Origin: Ancylostoma caninum
Lineage: Eukaryota; Nematoda; Chromadorea; Rhabditida; Ancylostomatidae
DNA: 64,000 nucleotides
Reading direction: 5' to 3'
NCBI GenBank assembly: GCA_037903475.1
Contig: JBAJFG010000240.1
Location: forward strand, 620,001 to 684,000
How positions within the stretch are numbered: position 1 is the stretch's first letter; each line of letters begins with the position of its first letter. Of the stretch, positions 1 to 13,400 are shown piece after piece. A program made the translations under genes and the position numbers. Under the pieces are notes generated by a model. The model was given only the letters and a program-made list of their open reading frames with translations, searched no databases and was not told where the DNA came from.

Positions 1-117
1 AACGAAGTATTGCAGGAAACGAGCAGAGCTAAAGCGACATGGCATTGGCGCAAGAAAGTGGCACTAAAACTGCTGCTATACTCCCCAAGAACTATGGCGA
101 ACTGCGGTGAGCGACTA

Positions 118-207
118 CGGTTTTGATACCTATCGATCGTGAGCCAATAATGACCGCGACATCGCCAGCGATACGTCACTCACGATCGATAGGTATCAAA
201 ACCAGTC
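118..207. repeat. Perfect 27-bp inverted repeat (GATACCTATCGATC family)
   Basis: CGGTTTTGATACCTATCGATCGTGAG and its inverse flank a 34-base centre. Related GATTTTGATAC/ATCGATAGGTAT motifs recur at about 10208-10285 and 37510-37590 beside TATAGCAC..CTGCG sequence, suggesting a decayed transposon family. Confidence 0.55.
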
Positions 208-1104
208 CTGTTGCGCAAGCAGGGATTAAAAGCGATATACTAGCCAGAAAGTACTATAGTAGCAGTATAATCAACACTGAAGAATCAAGCAAAGAAATGT
301 ACTGCACTAATTCTGACCATCAAACGCTCTTCCTATGAAGGAATCGGGAAAAAAACTAACTTTTCTATAGTTAATTAACCAAAAATCACTTTATTCTCCA
401 TCTTCACTGTGAAGGAAATATTGATACGGGCACAAAAACCACGATGTCGAGACAAAGGCAGCGTTTTTGAAGCAAAGAACAAAGACTTAAGCGTCAATTA
501 CGTGCTTTCTCAATGAAGCACATCTCCACAGACTAATTAGTCGGTGTTTTGCAGGGAAAACTCGCTTCTTCAAAACGGCAACGCAAAAGTCAGTCGAATA
601 GAAAAGAAATTCGGTCCTCTTGAGAATCGTCTGCTCAAAGACAGAATGTTTTCGAGTGTTGTTGAGAGTGAAGTGACAACATCGATAGAATCGACGTATC
701 CGAGAAGGATGACGTCCTTCTACCATGAATATTCCTTTGAATGAGAGGTAGCTACAGTTTTATTTTATTGGATTTTAATTATAATTTTTGATCTTAGTTT
801 TCGTTTTGTGCATTATCCTTATACGAAAGCTAAATTGGGCTATAAGCACCCATCAATAAGGCAATGGAAAATTATGGTTGTATAATTGAGTTTTGTTAGA
901 CATAGACATTCATATACAACATCAATACAAAAGCTATATGAAAACGTAGACACTTGTACACAGGTGGACATTTACGTTTGTAATACACATGTACGATTAT
1001 GAAAATTATATAAGGATCTTCTGAAAGTAGAACAGTATAGTTAAGGTACGTTTTCTAAACGTTTTGAAAGTTTATTTATATGCATAATATACATACATAT
1101 ATAC
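208..1104. other. No gene seen
   Basis: AT-rich sequence with short frames on both strands that lack splice context or family resemblance. Confidence 0.5.
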
Positions 1105-1385
1105 CAGTGGCGGATGCAGGGGGGAGGCGGGGGGCCCCCCCCCCCCCCCCCGAGAATGGGTCGCCAAATTTTCGAAATTACTTTACAATACAAATAAAAA
1201 TCTTGTGTTAGTTTATTTTTAATTGTTTATTTTTATTGTTATTTTTAATATATTTTTTATTTATTGTTTATTATTATAATTAATATTATTATTAATTTTA
1301 TTTTCCGTCTGGGTCCCCAAAACGGCGGAGACCCCACTTTTCTTCCCACGCCCCCCCTCCCGCCCACTTTCTGCGTCCGCCACTG
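1105..1385. mobile_element. 281-bp hAT-type MITE, copy 1
   Basis: Ends are CAGTGGCGGATGCAGG and its inverted counterpart CTGCGTCCGCCACTG. An exact 8-base duplication, ATATATAC, flanks it (1097-1104 and 1386-1393). The 8-base target duplication and CAGTGG ends indicate a non-autonomous hAT-superfamily element. The interior is AT-rich and noncoding, with G/C homopolymer runs just inside the ends. Confidence 0.85.
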
Positions 1386-1716
1386 ATATATACCGATATA
1401 TGTATATGAAATATACACATATAATTATATGAAAGACTAACATGTGATTTAGATCTCGTTTTCATACATAGCCATGAACATATGTATTAACTGCGTGAGA
1501 AGGAAATCCACTGTTAAACGTGGAATATGGAAATCAAGGGCAATTTTCACAGAAAATGCGAAGGCAGACACAGAAGTTCGCTGACGCGAAGTATCTAGAT
1601 GTTTTTACTGGGCTAAGTAACCTAAGTAAAAATGTTTATCACCAATGACCTCTATCAAAGCTCCGTAATTATCTATGGAAACTGACGTACACCATAGTTC
1701 CCAGATTCTAAGCACA

Positions 1717-1942
1717 GTGCCTGTATTCAGGAACAACATCGGGAAAGTTGTGATCCAAAATTGCGATCATCTAAAGTGGACGAGTTTTCTGAGTCAAAAT
1801 GGGTGTACTTCGTAAGAGGGACTTGAATTGAGAGGTAATGATAAAGATATCAAGATACAACCTATTTTGCTGGAAAAAAATCGTCCATTCTGGGTGAGGA
1901 AGAAGCAAAATTTCCCGGGAAACTTCATGAATAAGGGTAGAG
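1717..1942. mobile_element. GTACCCCTA-family MITE, degraded copy
   Basis: Aligns along its length with 8716-8938 (AAGTGGACGAGTTTTCTGAG, CCATTCTGGGTGAGGA, TTTCCCGGGAAACTTCATGA). The ends have decayed. Confidence 0.55.
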
Positions 1943-2470
1943 GATTAAGATGACATATTTAAAGCTGACATATGACCTGGCACTTGAAAATTGCACGGAA
2001 ATTCCGGCACAGAGGTACTTTTGAGGGAGCAAGGGTGACAAAACTTTAACGATTTTCCACGCGGGAGTTCAATTTTTAGAATGGTCAAGGCGTTCACGTT
2101 CTTCATTAGCGTTTGACTGTTATTTCAGTTCAACTCGTCGCGAAAATTTCAAAGCACATGAATATCATGAAATTTTCCAAAGAAATCAGAAATTCGTAGC
2201 CCGCAGTGCCACAATCACGTGAATGTATGACTAATTTAATTATTGTGTTCGCAATGATTTCATTTTTGAGAGTTTTTGCCTCCAGACAGCTTATCAACTA
2301 TGTAGTCAGCAGATCTCTTCCAACAGTGACAATTATCCCTTTGTGACAAATGTCGGAAAGTTGAAATTCTCTTCATGGTTAGTAAGGTTTTTGTCTAGAG
2401 GGCTTCATCCCACCTGCTACTCAGCTAATTACCAATCCTCAACCTAAAGGAATATTTCGTTCTTTCTCAC

Positions 2471-2609
2471 CAAGACTCTGGCGATGCTTAGGATGAAGCG
2501 GATAAAGGCGATGATGCAAACAACAACAGCTGGACCGACCGATGTTGTTTCCGTAGAAGTAGCAACGAGGATAATAAAGCTAATTAATGATATTGCAGCA
2601 TTCGTCAGC
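2471..2609 (-). other. Candidate membrane-protein exon
   Basis: The minus strand encodes two hydrophobic spans in one frame (AAISLISFIILVA and VGPAVVVCIIAFIRFILSIA) and ends at a good donor (TTG|GTGAGA). The acceptor (TTCTGAG) is poor and no neighbouring exon was found. It might be a fragment of a tetraspan (MARVEL-like) gene or a chance hydrophobic frame. Confidence 0.2.
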
Positions 2610-5600
2610 CTCAGAACCTTGTATCCTATTCCACTTCATTCACAGAAGGGTTTAGGCTCTGGTATAAAGTGACATTATTAGGGAAGCTTTCGTCATGAAA
2701 AGGCATTTTCTAGCCCACAAAAACAGAATACAAAACACGGCAGATTTAATTAAGTAATTAATGAAAATAATTAAGGATGTAAAAGCTGTAAATGAGCCGG
2801 AAAGAACGAATTATTGGGGAAAGCCAGGGGTAGCTTGATTCCTTCACCATAGGCAATTTCTGGAACTGAATATGAATACAGGCAAAAGGACAGAAGTGCA
2901 CATCCACTTTATCGAATGCACTGTTAAAAAGATTTCTGGGCACACCTGGAACAAAACTGGGAGATAAAAAGAACTTCAGTGGCAATGTTCTTCGACATTC
3001 ACACGGTGATCTTATTGTTAGGCTCCACAATATTCGAGAGTGGATTAGTTCTTCAAGCGAAATCTGACCAGTAATATGTAGTGTACAGGGGGGAGGGGCA
3101 TAAGTTATTGTACAACTTTTGATCATCTACTTCCCCACCAGGAATGCACGTATTATTACGCTCTTTTATTTGATGAATAGCGAAAGGATCAAAGTATCTT
3201 TCACTTGAAGCGCGGGTTTCCAGGAGGGTTTTACTTTGGAGTAGTTGGCCTCGAAACAGATTTTTGAAAAAAAGCCAGTTGTTATATCTATTTTTGTTGC
3301 AAAATGTATCGTATATGTATAATGGTATCCGGGATTTCTCACGGAAGCGGATTGCAAGAAATATGGGAAGGAAAACAACGAGTAGAGATGTCCATCCTCC
3401 CAATAACGATCAAATTCTACCAAATTTGATTTCCAAAAGTTTTCTCCATTAAAAACAAGACAAGAGCTAATAAGTGAAAAATAATCTGAAAACTAGATCA
3501 AAATTCTACAAAATGGTCCTGAAGCTCAATCAATCAGCCTAGATTTAGGCGAACTGTTCTCCTCGTAACATAAGGCTTCGCTTCCTTATCCAAGCGACTT
3601 TTGAGACAGACTCGTTCACTGCTTTTATCAATTTTTTATCCCACTTAAAACCATTTTTAAATGCTGTTTTTCTAGCTGTTTTGCTCCAAAATTGTGGGCT
3701 GAATTAGTGTATTTGGTGGCACTGAAAATCTGCACTGGAAGGTTCCGCAAAATTTTTTTCTTAATCTCGCATGTATCCAGGACGTATTTGTGACCAGAAA
3801 ATAGAGCAAATCCAGCTCTATCAAGTGAGGCCTAGCTTGGAAAACATTCCACTACTGCAGAGGAATAATCCATCAAACGTTGTACAATAACTCATGGCCC
3901 GTCTGTATTTCTATACTCCTACTACTTACCATACTTGTCGCCTGTGACCAGGCAACTTCCTAGAGAAGACCTATATTTCTCTGGGAACATTAAGCAACAA
4001 CACCAGCTTTAAACGAATTCAAATTCAAAACATTTCAGGTAGCACCCCGCTTATGTGTCACAAAAACTCATTTAATCGTTTCAGAACTCTAGTTGCGCTC
4101 GTTTGGTATTCCTTGGACTAGGTATACAGCATTACGATGTTTACCTTGTGGCACAGCAGCTGTCAGAGCCAATTTTTCCATCTTGTAGAATGACTGCCCA
4201 TTTCCATTTTCTCAACGGGAAAGATATCAAAATCTTCAGAAAAACCGGGTTGACCGTGGTGATGGTTAACCGTGTGGAAAGAAGCCACCCGAAGTGATAA
4301 AAATACGCCCCTCCCCCCAATCTCTTTATATACCCCTCACGGTGACATTCTTCTCATCATTTCCATAACCCTCCAGCACCCCAACCACCTTTGTTAATCT
4401 GTCGTCACACTCTCAACCCTGCAGGTAATTAATACCTTCTCTTTCTATTTAGACGTTGGTAAAAATGAAAATATACATTTCTGAACTAAGCCCAGTTGAG
4501 ATAGCAAAAAGTAAAGAACAGAAGGCGATCTAATGAGTGATTATATGAGAAACTTAACCTTAACTTTTCCGAACTGAACTTATGAAATCATTATCAGCGC
4601 TATAGATGATAGTTAAAACTGAGGAGAAGAGAATCCCTGTCTCTATGCAGATCTAGACTAAAATCCGTAGTAGCATGGTTTCAACTTCACCAAGTCCTAA
4701 GACAACGATGTTTGAGCCGATCAAGCTTTCGACCTTCGAGAGGGACCTGTTCAAGTTCAAGCAACCAATTCAGCCAAGCCACAGCCTCGGCGCCACAATC
4801 GTATAGGTTTTATTCACACAAGCTAATGTGCACTATGGAAATAACAAGACGAAGAAAAAAGGAAGTTGGATTTTGGGAAGGACAAAACGTCCTTGTACGT
4901 CCGTGTACGCCATTGCGCCTTGAAAGCGTTTTGATCTTAATTTCGGAGTAAGAAAAGGTAATGAGCAACGACGAGGGATAACGAGTTGTTTTCGACTTCA
5001 GTGCTGTGTTGTTCTCCTGACCAAGTCGTACTTATCGCTTCAAAAGCAAATTAGCGTAGTTATAGCAAATTGAACAGACCCTTCAGCTCCAGGACCCGTC
5101 CCCAATTGGATATTCAGCGAAGCAACTCAAAACTCTGCCGACGACAAGATACAAACCAGACGAGGTGAGTCAGCGGGACTGCACCCCTTGCAGGACACGT
5201 TGGAGAGCTGTGTAGAGCGGTGCTGAGCCGTTAGGAAAAGAAAGAAAATAATCCAAGAAAGTGGCGGCGGGTGGGTGCTATTCGCGCAAATCAAGTGGAG
5301 TGCCCTTTGCCTGAATCGGTCGTGAATATTGGTAGTTCTGATAGTGCACAACGATATAAACGTATATACCAATCCAAGATATTACGGATCTGTGGACCCG
5401 AAACCCATTTCTGCTTTCCGCCCTCGATCCAGCTGCGCCTATTCGTATTCGGAGGGTGGGGTAGGTGGCAGTAGTGGAGCATATTCTCTCGCAAAAGGAT
5501 TCAAGAGCTTTTTTGGAACACCCAGGATCATCCCATTCTTCCTGAGTGGATAAATTTCCAATCAAAATCCGTACATATGTTTAGAGTATATCAGTACATT

Positions 5601-6000
5601 AGCATTTATGGTGTTTTTAATACATCTAGAGCATTTAGGGTATTTCTCGTAGCAACTACAGGATGGTCCAGAATTGCGGGAACTCAGCAAAAGACCCACA
5701 TTTATTATTTATTCATTTATTTACAATGCGTCATAACACACCACGCGACATCAAGATTGAGAGAACTAAATAATGTGGAAGAACCGGAAACAGAAATAAC
5801 GAGGATTTGAAAAAAAACATGAGTGAAGCCAAAAATTTAAGGAACTCCGAAATTCAAATACTAGACTTCACAGAACTCCTGAAAAAAGTCCTAAAAATAG
5901 GATGTTCGTCCCAAGAAAGGCGCTGTTATTTACCTATTCAATGGAATTGACTAGTGGAACTGGTGCGAAAGGATAGCTGATATCGAGGGTTAGAAAACGA
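2610..6000. other. No supported gene
   Basis: Frames up to about 120 codons exist, but they overlap on both strands and show no recognisable domain. A GC-richer patch at 5250-5560 is open in several frames at once, which argues against reading any one of them as a gene. Confidence 0.4.
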
Positions 6001-6200
6001 TATATGATATATGGCGCTGCCAACTAATTTGTCATCGCGAAAATGCAAAGTAGAAAATGAATGGAAAAATTCGAACGGTTCGAGTTATGCCACCATTTCA
6101 TTTTCACTGTGCCATACCCCGAACGGTCCGGATTGTGGCCGTTCATTCCCAACTTGCATCTTTACGCGGACAAATTAGTTGGCAGCGTCATATATGTTTC
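6001..6200. mobile_element. 200-bp MITE with about 60-bp inverted ends
   Basis: Left end ATGGCGCTGCCAACTAATTT; right end the inverse of ATGACGCTGCCAACTAATTT. Homology continues inward for roughly 60 bases on each side. Confidence 0.65.
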
Positions 6201-7212
6201 ACTCAGACGTGAGAACAATCTACCTCCATATTTTATGATTTCTCCTATCACCGGCGAGAGAAAAAATGCATGAAAAAAATCGAGGTAGGCGCCTACGTTG
6301 GTGCGGAGACGGCCTCTGCGCAGACAATCCCACGTTTCTGGAAGTGTTGCCCCGTAGATTGAGCAAATTACGTTAATGTCTTGAGAAAGCAAAATAAGGC
6401 TTCGTCCTTGAAAGAATACCATACAGAGAAATCCACATGAATGAATGCTGAGAATACTGCATAATTACCAGGAAGCGCAAATGGCTTCCGGCGCGGAGCA
6501 AAATTGGCGTAAAAGTTCCTGGTAGGGATATTTCCACTTTTTCAGTGTTTAATCAAGAGAGTAGAACTTACTATTTTTGAAAAATTCACATTTTGAATAT
6601 ATAAGGACAATTTTCCTCATCACCTTCATGGTCACCCAATCAGTGATGGTGATTTGTTTTGAATATACAGGGTGACCCAAAAGTCTTTGCCTGTTGCTTA
6701 ACTGCAGCGAAAACCGTCCTATAGAAAGCGATTTTGACCAGGTAGGAGGGTGATTTACCAGCAGTGCCGCCACTAAAAAGGGTCTTATTTTGTCTCCAAT
6801 GTTCTTTCTCTGTTGTATGCGTTCATGAATGGCCCAAGATGTTTTCTCTATTTAGATAATAATCGTATAGTGGTAAAGTTCGTACCTTTTGTTGAATTAT
6901 AAAAATAACAGAGGCTTTGCATGCGATGAAAACCATATGAAATTCACGCGGTTGCAGACGATCTCTTGCTAATTTCAATTTTCTCGCCTAATTGTTACCC
7001 CTTTTTTCCGGAAATGATGTGATGCAAACGGAGATTTTTTAGAGATGATTGCAAAGAAATTCTCAACATCATGCAACTGGACGCGAATAGTTCGTGTTCG
7101 CAACATAGAACAGAGTACCTGCTTCGAAATAAATCCTCATGAAAATCCCTATATTTTCTGAACACTTCGTTCTTACGCATTCCACAGAGTCCAAGATAAA
7201 AGAGGGTGGAAA

Positions 7213-7242
7213 AAGAGAGAGAGAGAAGAGAGAGAGAGAACA
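7213..7242 (+). repeat. (GA)n tract
   Basis: Short purine dinucleotide run, GAGAGAGAGAAGAGAGAGAG. Confidence 0.7.
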
Positions 7243-7636
7243 GATGGCGTGTTGTATCCTCATGTATTTGAGGACATTAATATCCGCCTAGTTTGAGATT
7301 CTCGAGCCGAGCCAAATCTATAGTTTACAAGCTCTCTCGATTTAACCTCGCCCTTCCCCCGCCCCCTGATCTAGACACTACAGAAACCTTTGGGTGTTTT
7401 TCAGGAGGAACACTATAGAGGATGAAACATCAAAGTGAATCTAGATTACTATATTACCCTCATTTCTTTCTAAAACAAATGGCATTCACACATTGAATTA
7501 CGGATACCGTTACGAATGTGAGTGGCATTTATGTTGTCTGTAATTTCCTTGTCCTCACAATCAGTAACCTCTAGTTTTTCTTGGATTCGATATTTATTCG
7601 ATTATTTATCATATGTTACTTCACTTCACGTAGACT

Positions 7637-7876
7637 ATAGGGCAATTTATATGTACTAGATGCGTGCGTTTGACGCGCGCGCATCTGTACGACTATAAAA
7701 ATAGGGCCAGTCGCATCACTGACGCAGCTCAGACGCACGCGTTTACGACTTCGCGGGCTGGCCGCACGTTCTTTTTATTGAGGATGCACATACCGCGTTG
7801 ACCATTCTTCATGGAAAATCATTCGCAAATGGATGCGTGCATATGACGCACGGACCCTAGAGTAAATTGCCCTTAT
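7637..7876. mobile_element. AGGGCAATTTATA-ended MITE, copy 1
   Basis: The left end reads TATAGGGCAATTTATATG and the right end TAAATTGCCCTTATA. The interior is rich in TGCGTGCG/CGCACGCA motifs. Related to the copy at 39074. Confidence 0.65.
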
Positions 7877-8715
7877 AACACGCATATAGAAATCAAGTGG
7901 ATACCATTCAGCAAAAATAGACGGCAATATTGTAAATCTTTAATCGCTTGGCTTCCATTGATCAACACAACAAACAACACAAGAACTCTTTTGAAGGAAT
8001 TCCAAGAGGCAATCAAATTCATGGCATTATCACACTTCATATTGCACTATCACAGTCGATATCATTCTGGAAAGAAAAAATTCAGGAGAAAGAGGAAGCT
8101 CATGATTTTTTGGACCAACGTATCATGAGACTTTCATCGGATGAAACAGTGAAACAACCATTTTTTACACTTAATTCAACTCGCAGGAAATAGATATTGC
8201 TTCCGCTATATTTTATAGCGTCAAATTAATGTATAATAGAGCTTAAAGTGCGTGTGAATGATGTAATTTGCCCCAGATTGGGGTAAAAAGATGAAATGAA
8301 TCAGACCAAAAAAGGCAATGTAAGTCTCACTGTGGCGAAAATTGGCTTAAGCATGAAACACCATTGTACTCCTATGTACTATAAGATTATCTAAAAATAT
8401 CTGTTGCCTTAAGAAATATCTACAATTACATCTGTTTTAGATAAAATTACAGAATGTGGTGAGTGAGGAGGGAAACGGAGGCGGAGGAGGAGGAGGTGCA
8501 GCAGGTAGAATTATAGTTCTCTTGAAAGGCAACAGGTATTTTTAGATAAAGTAATAGTGCACAGGGAGGCTTTATCAATTCATGTTCACTGCAATTTTCG
8601 CCAACAAATTACATCGCCTTCTTTAGTATGAGCAATTGCAGGCAGTCTTCTCGGCGTCAGATTTGATCAGACATAGCCGTTTACTTGGTGGATATTTTTA
8701 TCCGTTTTGGGAGCA

Positions 8716-8938
8716 GTACCCCTATCCATGGACGTTCCCGGGAATGTTGTGATCTACCCGCCACTCTGAAGTGGACGAGTTTTCCTAGTCGAAATGGCTG
8801 TACTTCGCAAAAACAACTCATCTGAGAATTGAAATGGTAAAACTATGAAGATGTAATATATTTTGCTGGAGAAACTCGCCCATTCTGGGTGAGCGGCAAG
8901 GTTAAAAGCATCCCGGGAACCTCAATGAGTAGGGGTAC
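8716..8938. mobile_element. GTACCCCTA-ended MITE, copy 2
   Basis: Inverted ends GTACCCCTATCCATGG and the inverse of GTACCCCTACTCATTG, each followed by TTCCCGGGA. It shares AGTGGACGAGTTTTC and CCATTCTGGGTGAG with the older copy at about 1717. Confidence 0.65.
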
Positions 8939-10162
8939 AGATTTCGCAAAAAGTAAGTACCAAAAGTTCTGAAATGCTGGGATTCCCGCCTTCAGAGGTA
9001 GCCAGATAGCCAGACTAAATCCGGTATAAGCCTATTGCATATGCCCCAATCCAACCAAATAACTCCGCTTTTCTCCATAGCAAAGTTCAAAATGATGGAA
9101 TATGAGCTTGCTCTTCTCCAGCAACGAATTAGTATAACAGCTTCTTCAATAACAACATCACATACAACTATACTCGTTACTTAAGTATAACCCTGGCAAT
9201 AATGTAAATAAGAGGAAGTTTCTCCACGGCACAAATTTTCCATCTAGTCCTAAAGACGTGATTGGCAACTGCAACTAATCTTTCATAGCCGACAACGTCA
9301 TACGGAATTTTGACAATTTTCTCATAATTGACGACTTATTAGAACGTGTAGATGACGAAGCCGGAAGAAGTCCATCAGGCATCTGCATAAGGGCAGATTC
9401 AGCAGCTTCAGCTGGGTGTCTGATACCATTCAACGAGTGCTGATAGGCCTAAAGATGGACTTTTCTGGATAGAACTGCAATCAGGAGACAATTTGCGTTT
9501 CTCTGCTGCTATCATCCAACCCTTTGGAAAAAAGGAAATTTGTCTTAGTCCACAGTCTGTCTATTGCGATTTTGTATGGGAATGATTTGTGTATCATATA
9601 AAATTTGAGAAGTTTTTTTTTTCTGCTCCTTGGCGATGAAACAGATGATAAAGTATGAAAAAGGCAATCAGAAAATGTTCAGCACTCCAGCAGTAGGAAA
9701 ATTTTGAATTAGCGTATTTTAAATCCCACTAACAAATATTATAGAAAACACCAGTGGTCGAGGCCTACAGCGCTATACTATTATACATGCAACAATGCAC
9801 TCTGATTGTCTGCGCATCTACATTTTTCATTAATATGACCGCTTCTATTCCCCTGCCTCCTGATTTAGCTTGCCATAACAGGCGAGCAGAAACAGAAGCA
9901 CCGTCTTTGGTCAAGCTCTTCTTCCACTAATCATGGATGAATAAATAAAAATTGTGGACTTCTTTGTAATTAAAATGTGCATTAAAGTGATCATAACTTG
10001 CACAGGGTAACTATGGAGTGTAACTTTTGATTTCGTAAAATAATGCCATTTCTGTTAATTGGTTTAGTTCGTTTCCTAACTCCTTTCTACTAACGCAACA
10101 GGCAACCCCTCCACGCTCTTTGTAATGCAGTCAAAAGTTTTCGACTACCGCCACAGTCCACA

Positions 10163-10345
10163 TGGACTATAGCACCCTGCGTCGTTGTTACAAAGGCGAC
10201 TAACGATTTTGATGAGTATTGATATCGGTAGCTCGCGCAGCAATGGCCCCAACGATGCTCCGCCCAAAATCGATAGGTATTGAGATCAAACGAGCTGGCA
10301 GCGGCGACAAAGGGGGCTCGATTTGGAGTACAGCAGTGGCACACT
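10163..10345. repeat. GATACCTATCGATC-family copy
   Basis: Begins CTATAGCACCCTGCGTCG and carries CGATTTTGATGAGTATTGAT with the inverse AATCGATAGGTATTGAGATC. It lies just past the sinh-1 stop. Confidence 0.45.
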
Positions 10346-10430
10346 TTTCATGAGCCTTTAAAACCTGAGCAGCGAAAAGGTCTCTACTGGGTGCCGTCAT
10401 AGAAATGCTCGTGAGCATGTGTAAAGGACT

Positions 10431-13400
10431 TCATACCTGATATGCAGGAGAGTTGAGCGCTCGAATCACATCCAGCATATGATCCTTCGCTTGCAGTGCT
10501 TTTCCAGCCGACTCGAACTCGATGTGTACAGTCTTCCAAGTTCGTCCTTCATAGAGCTGAAATTTGCTGTGAATAAAGAATGAGCTGGGACCAGGATCGT
10601 TGGAACTTGTTTGGCACTAAATACCAACAACGAGTGTGGAACGTTGCACTTCGAGAGGCTAGCGAGGCCGAGCTCTGCGACTGGTTAACTCATCCGATCC
10701 GCCACTAGCAGAGCTCGGCTGGCCGATCTTTTCGGGTGTGACGTTCCATACGCGTAAGCAACCCGTGCTCCTTGCTGTCAGGTATGTGAGAAGAAAATTT
10801 ATAACGTAATTTAATAAAAAAATTTATAAGGTAAACAGATATTAAGTTCCGTTGTATTCGGTTACAGGCAAAGATATTAAGTTTCGTTGTATTCTGTTAC
10901 AAGCAATATTAACATGCGTTATTAAGCCCAGCGAGGAATCCATGAAATTGATAAAGACGAGCTAAAGACGGTTAAATTTGAAACTCTCACCTGAGCTATC
11001 TGACGCAAGGTGATCTGCTCGTCGAAAGGATGAACGCCCTTAGGTAGAATGGGCAGCCAAGTGAAGGATAGGATTGAAGTATGTTCTGCTCATAAAACTC
11101 TGTCTTAGGAACAGCTCGAAGATAAGGTAGTTCAAAAGAAGCACTAGTCTAAGGATGTCTATAAGTTAGGAGTGGTAAACGAACCAGTATCTCGACGGAC
11201 CGGTTTCACTTCACACAGGTAGGTCCAAGGGACAGAGATAGGCTTCTGGTAGGTATTGGGCAAGAAAGACTTGCGATTGTGAGCAAGAGGAAAAATGTCA
11301 AACAGGTCAAATCGGATTGCTGAAAAGAGACGCATTCCAGAAAATGGGAAGACAATCGTATCCAATGAAATTCTGAACCTCTCCCTTTAAAAAAACTTTT
11401 CTGAGGAGTAAAAATGAACTTAAAATCGAGAAGCCGCTAAAGTCATTCAAACGCTTGTGAACAAATTATGAGAAGACGGTAACTGACACAATGTTCCAGG
11501 CCAATTCTTCTTGACTCGATGAAGACGAGTAACTCGGAAGGACATAATAACTTCCTCATCTTCGACAAAGTACACCGGTGACACTCCCCCTGGCGATGTA
11601 CTTGGGAGCTCACATACACTCATCTTAGGAGTACCAAAGTCTGAAGCACAGGATACTTTTGAAAAATTGCAAAAAAGACGAAAAAAGAATGCAACGGCGC
11701 TAGTACCAAATGTACCAAATGCTGCGGTATTGGGTGTTCGAGCAAGAGGTGTTAGCAGTGCTGAGCTCTTCTGTCGGAACATCCCGCCACGAGGATGGAA
11801 GTCACCACGTGAACCTGAAATGTGAACAACAGATAAAACATTAACAGGTACCAGAGCACAAGACTGCCGATGCACCCTATCACTGAATTACCGAAAAAAA
11901 AACATCCAAAACAAGAACTTACTGAATTTCCTAACGAGTACGAATTCAGTGCATCCACTGTTGGCAATCGACTGTTTGAGATTCAGCGGTTTGCCAAAGA
12001 CGTTCACGTCCTCCAAATCGTAATCCAGTTCTAAAATCATAGAAATATTCTCACCAGACGTGAATCTGCATTATATTTGCTCATATCTTGAGCTCTTCAA
12101 AAAAAATCGTCATTTTACGCTTCAGGAAATTTCCGGACATTCACCACACAAAAAATGCTGCGGATTCATCGTTTGACGATGTGGAAGGAACACAGAGGTA
12201 GACGCTATAATCCCGTATCTCGGGATTCTCACACCTTCGATACAGTCTAAGATAACCGCACGGTCGTAGAAACTATTAACAGTTATATATAACAAACTGA
12301 CGTGGCATCATTGAATCAATGCAATCAGATGAGTCGTCAGCCCCTTTCCTCCTCAACGCTTCATCTCGCAGCCACTCCAGTGTGTGATCTAGATCTTCCA
12401 GCTCAAAGACGAACTGTTCCGAAGTGGGAAGATACCTGCAAATAAACTTCTATGGAAGAAAATTCTCATTCAAACGAATTTTACATCGCTATTTCTAACA
12501 TATATCTGATGCTACATCTGATTTCATTCAGGAGAGCAAAAAACTTGGGGAGGACAGCTTTGAAATGCATGAATCCAAAAGAGATGCGAGAATAGTCGAC
12601 TGTAGATAAAGCGCGGCGATGAAAAGCATCGGTAATTTATTAGATTTCCACTTTCTCTTCACGACTGCCAGAATTCCTTCTTTTCTAAAAAAATTGGCAT
12701 CATGATTCTGTCAACAACTTTATTTGTTATTTCTATTTATAACAATACATATGTTATGCTTTTTTAGGGACTAGATGCATCATTGAGACTACTCAGAGTA
12801 AACATATGGCCACCCGTGGCAGCTATAGGTAGATTTGTGTAACGGTAACAGAGTTACCTTGCCTAATCACAAATGATGCATGCAGCCCCAAAATCCTAGC
12901 ACGCAATAAGCACACACTAGAGTTTACACCTTTAATAGGAGAAAATAAACCGTAATCAATCCCAAAACTCACACAACAACTCTGTACGTCGCTTTCGACT
13001 CGCTGCTCATCGATCCTTTCTTTGAGACCAATGCAAGAACGGTAAAACCGAGATCGCCAATGGCTCTGCCCTTGTCCAAGGGAGGCAGATCGAGCTCTAT
13101 TTCTCCGCTGTCGTCTGCCATTAGTAGTTGGAAATCGTCCACACAATGGCTGCAACAGGCTCGTATTGGGGTACTGCAGAGAACAGTGCAAGAAACTATA
13201 TTAAACAGTACCTAAGAGCGATTCCAAAGTTCGTATAAAAACGATACAGACAATATCCGATCACTTCTCCGACCTTGGCAGTCGCTTGCACAGAAATCTG
13301 TAAATTGCTAAGCTTTCTTTTTTATAGGAAACAAGTCTCCAAAACTGTACCTACCGGTGGCTTTTGCAGCCACAGCTTCACAAATCCCAAACGCCTTTTT

